21,337 bases of DNA. It comes from Ichthyophonus hoferi (taxonomy: Eukaryota > Opisthokonta > Ichthyosporea > Ichthyophonida > Ichthyophonidae). The notes beneath the pieces were generated by a model. It was not told the origin of the DNA, made no database searches, and saw nothing but the letters and a program-made list of their open reading frames with translations. Of the stretch, positions 20,582 through 21,337 are shown in pieces. The position numbers and the translations under genes were made by a program. The stretch is taken from the NCBI GenBank assembly GCA_002751075.1, contig NAOQ01000122.1, positions 110,247-131,583 on the forward strand, read 5' to 3'. Every line of letters starts with the position of its first letter. Within the stretch, counting starts at the first letter, position 1.

Positions 20582-21337
20582 ATGGCCGCGACGAGGGGAA
20601 GTGGGTTGAGCGCCAGAACTTTTATTTTTATTCTCATACTAGGCCTGGCCTGTCTCCCTTTAACCGATGCATGTAAGTACTTATTAAGGTAGTTTGAGAT
20701 GACCACCAAACTATTCTTTATTTTCCTATCCTATCTTAACCCTAGTACACTACATTAGTGTTGTATTTTCTTTTTATACAAAGTTGTAGTTCACGATAGT
20801 GTATTGCGTCTGTCGTGTTTCTTTTATGGCTAAGTGCGTCGAGCTAATAGCCAGTGGGTATCTTGTACGTATGTAAAGGGCTATAAGGTTTCACGCTCTT
20901 GATCTGAGCTCTTGTAAGGCTAGATCCAGCTTGGTGATACTAGAAAGTTAGAGATAGTTAAATAAAAGGAATATACTGTCGTGCTCTGTATCTGGGGTCA
21001 TTTGCTTAGATGATTGATATGACACGAAAGAGTCCATATCGATTCATAATATAGAATCCAATGTATTCATTGAATTAGGCATTAGATGCATAATATTTTT
21101 TGACGCATATAAAAGCATTCTTGTATGAAGCATTGCTTTACGTTTAATTTTATCATGTATTTAATCCGATCCACGAATTACTTAATAAATCCCTGATTTC
21201 CATAATCGACATGGGCACTTCAATCCTACCTCTTTCTTTCCAAGGAAACTATACTAAGATTAATTTCTTTCAACAGTCTTCTTCTTCTTTAAAAAGAAAC
21301 ACCGTCCGCCGCCACCGCCCCCGCCCCCTCCGCCGCC
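20582..21337 (+). CDS. Secreted or membrane protein with signal peptide and polyproline run (5' part only)
   Basis: Exon 1 is 20582-20672 (30 codons plus one base, strong donor GTAAGT). Exon 2 begins at 21277 after TTTCAACAG and runs off the window. Residues 1-30 form a classic signal peptide: a basic n-region (MAATRGSGLSAR), a hydrophobic core (TFIFILILGLACLPL) and a small-residue cleavage site after TDA. The split codon gives Phe31. The protein continues with five Phe in total, then KKKHR and at least eleven prolines at the edge. A signal peptide followed at once by Phe and basic residues and then polyproline suggests a cell-wall or surface protein, as proline-rich exported proteins often are; a formin-like FH1 segment is unlikely behind a signal peptide. 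Incomplete, so no family can be named. Confidence 0.6.
20673..21276 (+). other. Intron 1 of the polyproline protein gene
   Basis: A 604-base intron, GTAAGT to CAACAG, with a pyrimidine-rich 3' end. It contains no long open frame or recognisable element. Confidence 0.6.

Noticed and set aside
1-21337. CRISPR arrays, rRNA or bacterial-type operons
   Set aside because: No regularly spaced repeats, no rRNA-like stretches, and the split genes show nuclear eukaryotic DNA.

Overview
This is eukaryotic, AT-rich nuclear DNA. It has short protein-coding genes with GT-AG introns of about 215 to 784 bases, the standard genetic code, and long gene-poor spacers full of A/T tracts, microsatellites and decayed sequence. 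The genes (a LITAF-like protein and a UBP zinc finger fused to a SIRT2-type sirtuin) together with the gene density suggest an early-diverging fungus (for example an Entomophthorales-like lineage) or another large-genome microbial eukaryote. The sequence alone does not settle which. All exon structures below are my own reconstruction from reading frame, splice sites and protein motifs.

Layout. Positions 1-2250 hold no intact gene, but contain an inverted repeat of about 150 bp (421-570 and 1368-1527). A single-exon LITAF-like gene lies at 2251-3144, with four 33-residue repeats, a PSAP motif and a PPxY motif. After about 1.8 kb of spacer with a short hexanucleotide repeat comes the main feature, a partial tandem duplication. 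About 2 kb (promoter, both zinc-finger exons and the start of the sirtuin domain) is present at about 4955-6925 and again at about 7060-9130. The first copy is truncated and now encodes only a 158-residue UBP zinc-finger protein. The second copy continues into a complete six-exon gene (8280-12050, 456 residues) for a UBP zinc finger followed by a SIRT2-class NAD-dependent deacylase.

Positions 12051-14935 are spacer. A four-exon gene of unknown function (14936-17272, 463 residues, polar and probably disordered, with an acidic tail) follows. Another 3.3 kb spacer holds a small probable Ty1/copia fossil (18350-18500) and some unidentified coding-looking fragments. At the right edge is the 5' part of a gene for a secreted or membrane protein whose signal peptide is followed by Phe5, a basic patch and a polyproline run cut off by the window end.

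How the parts relate. The sirtuin fusion resembles HDAC6 in plan: a protein deacetylase joined to a zinc finger that reads the free C-terminus of ubiquitin. The truncated neighbour could compete for the same ligand if expressed. The LITAF-like protein carries motifs linking it to the ubiquitin and ESCRT side of endosomal sorting. Any functional connection between the genes is inference.
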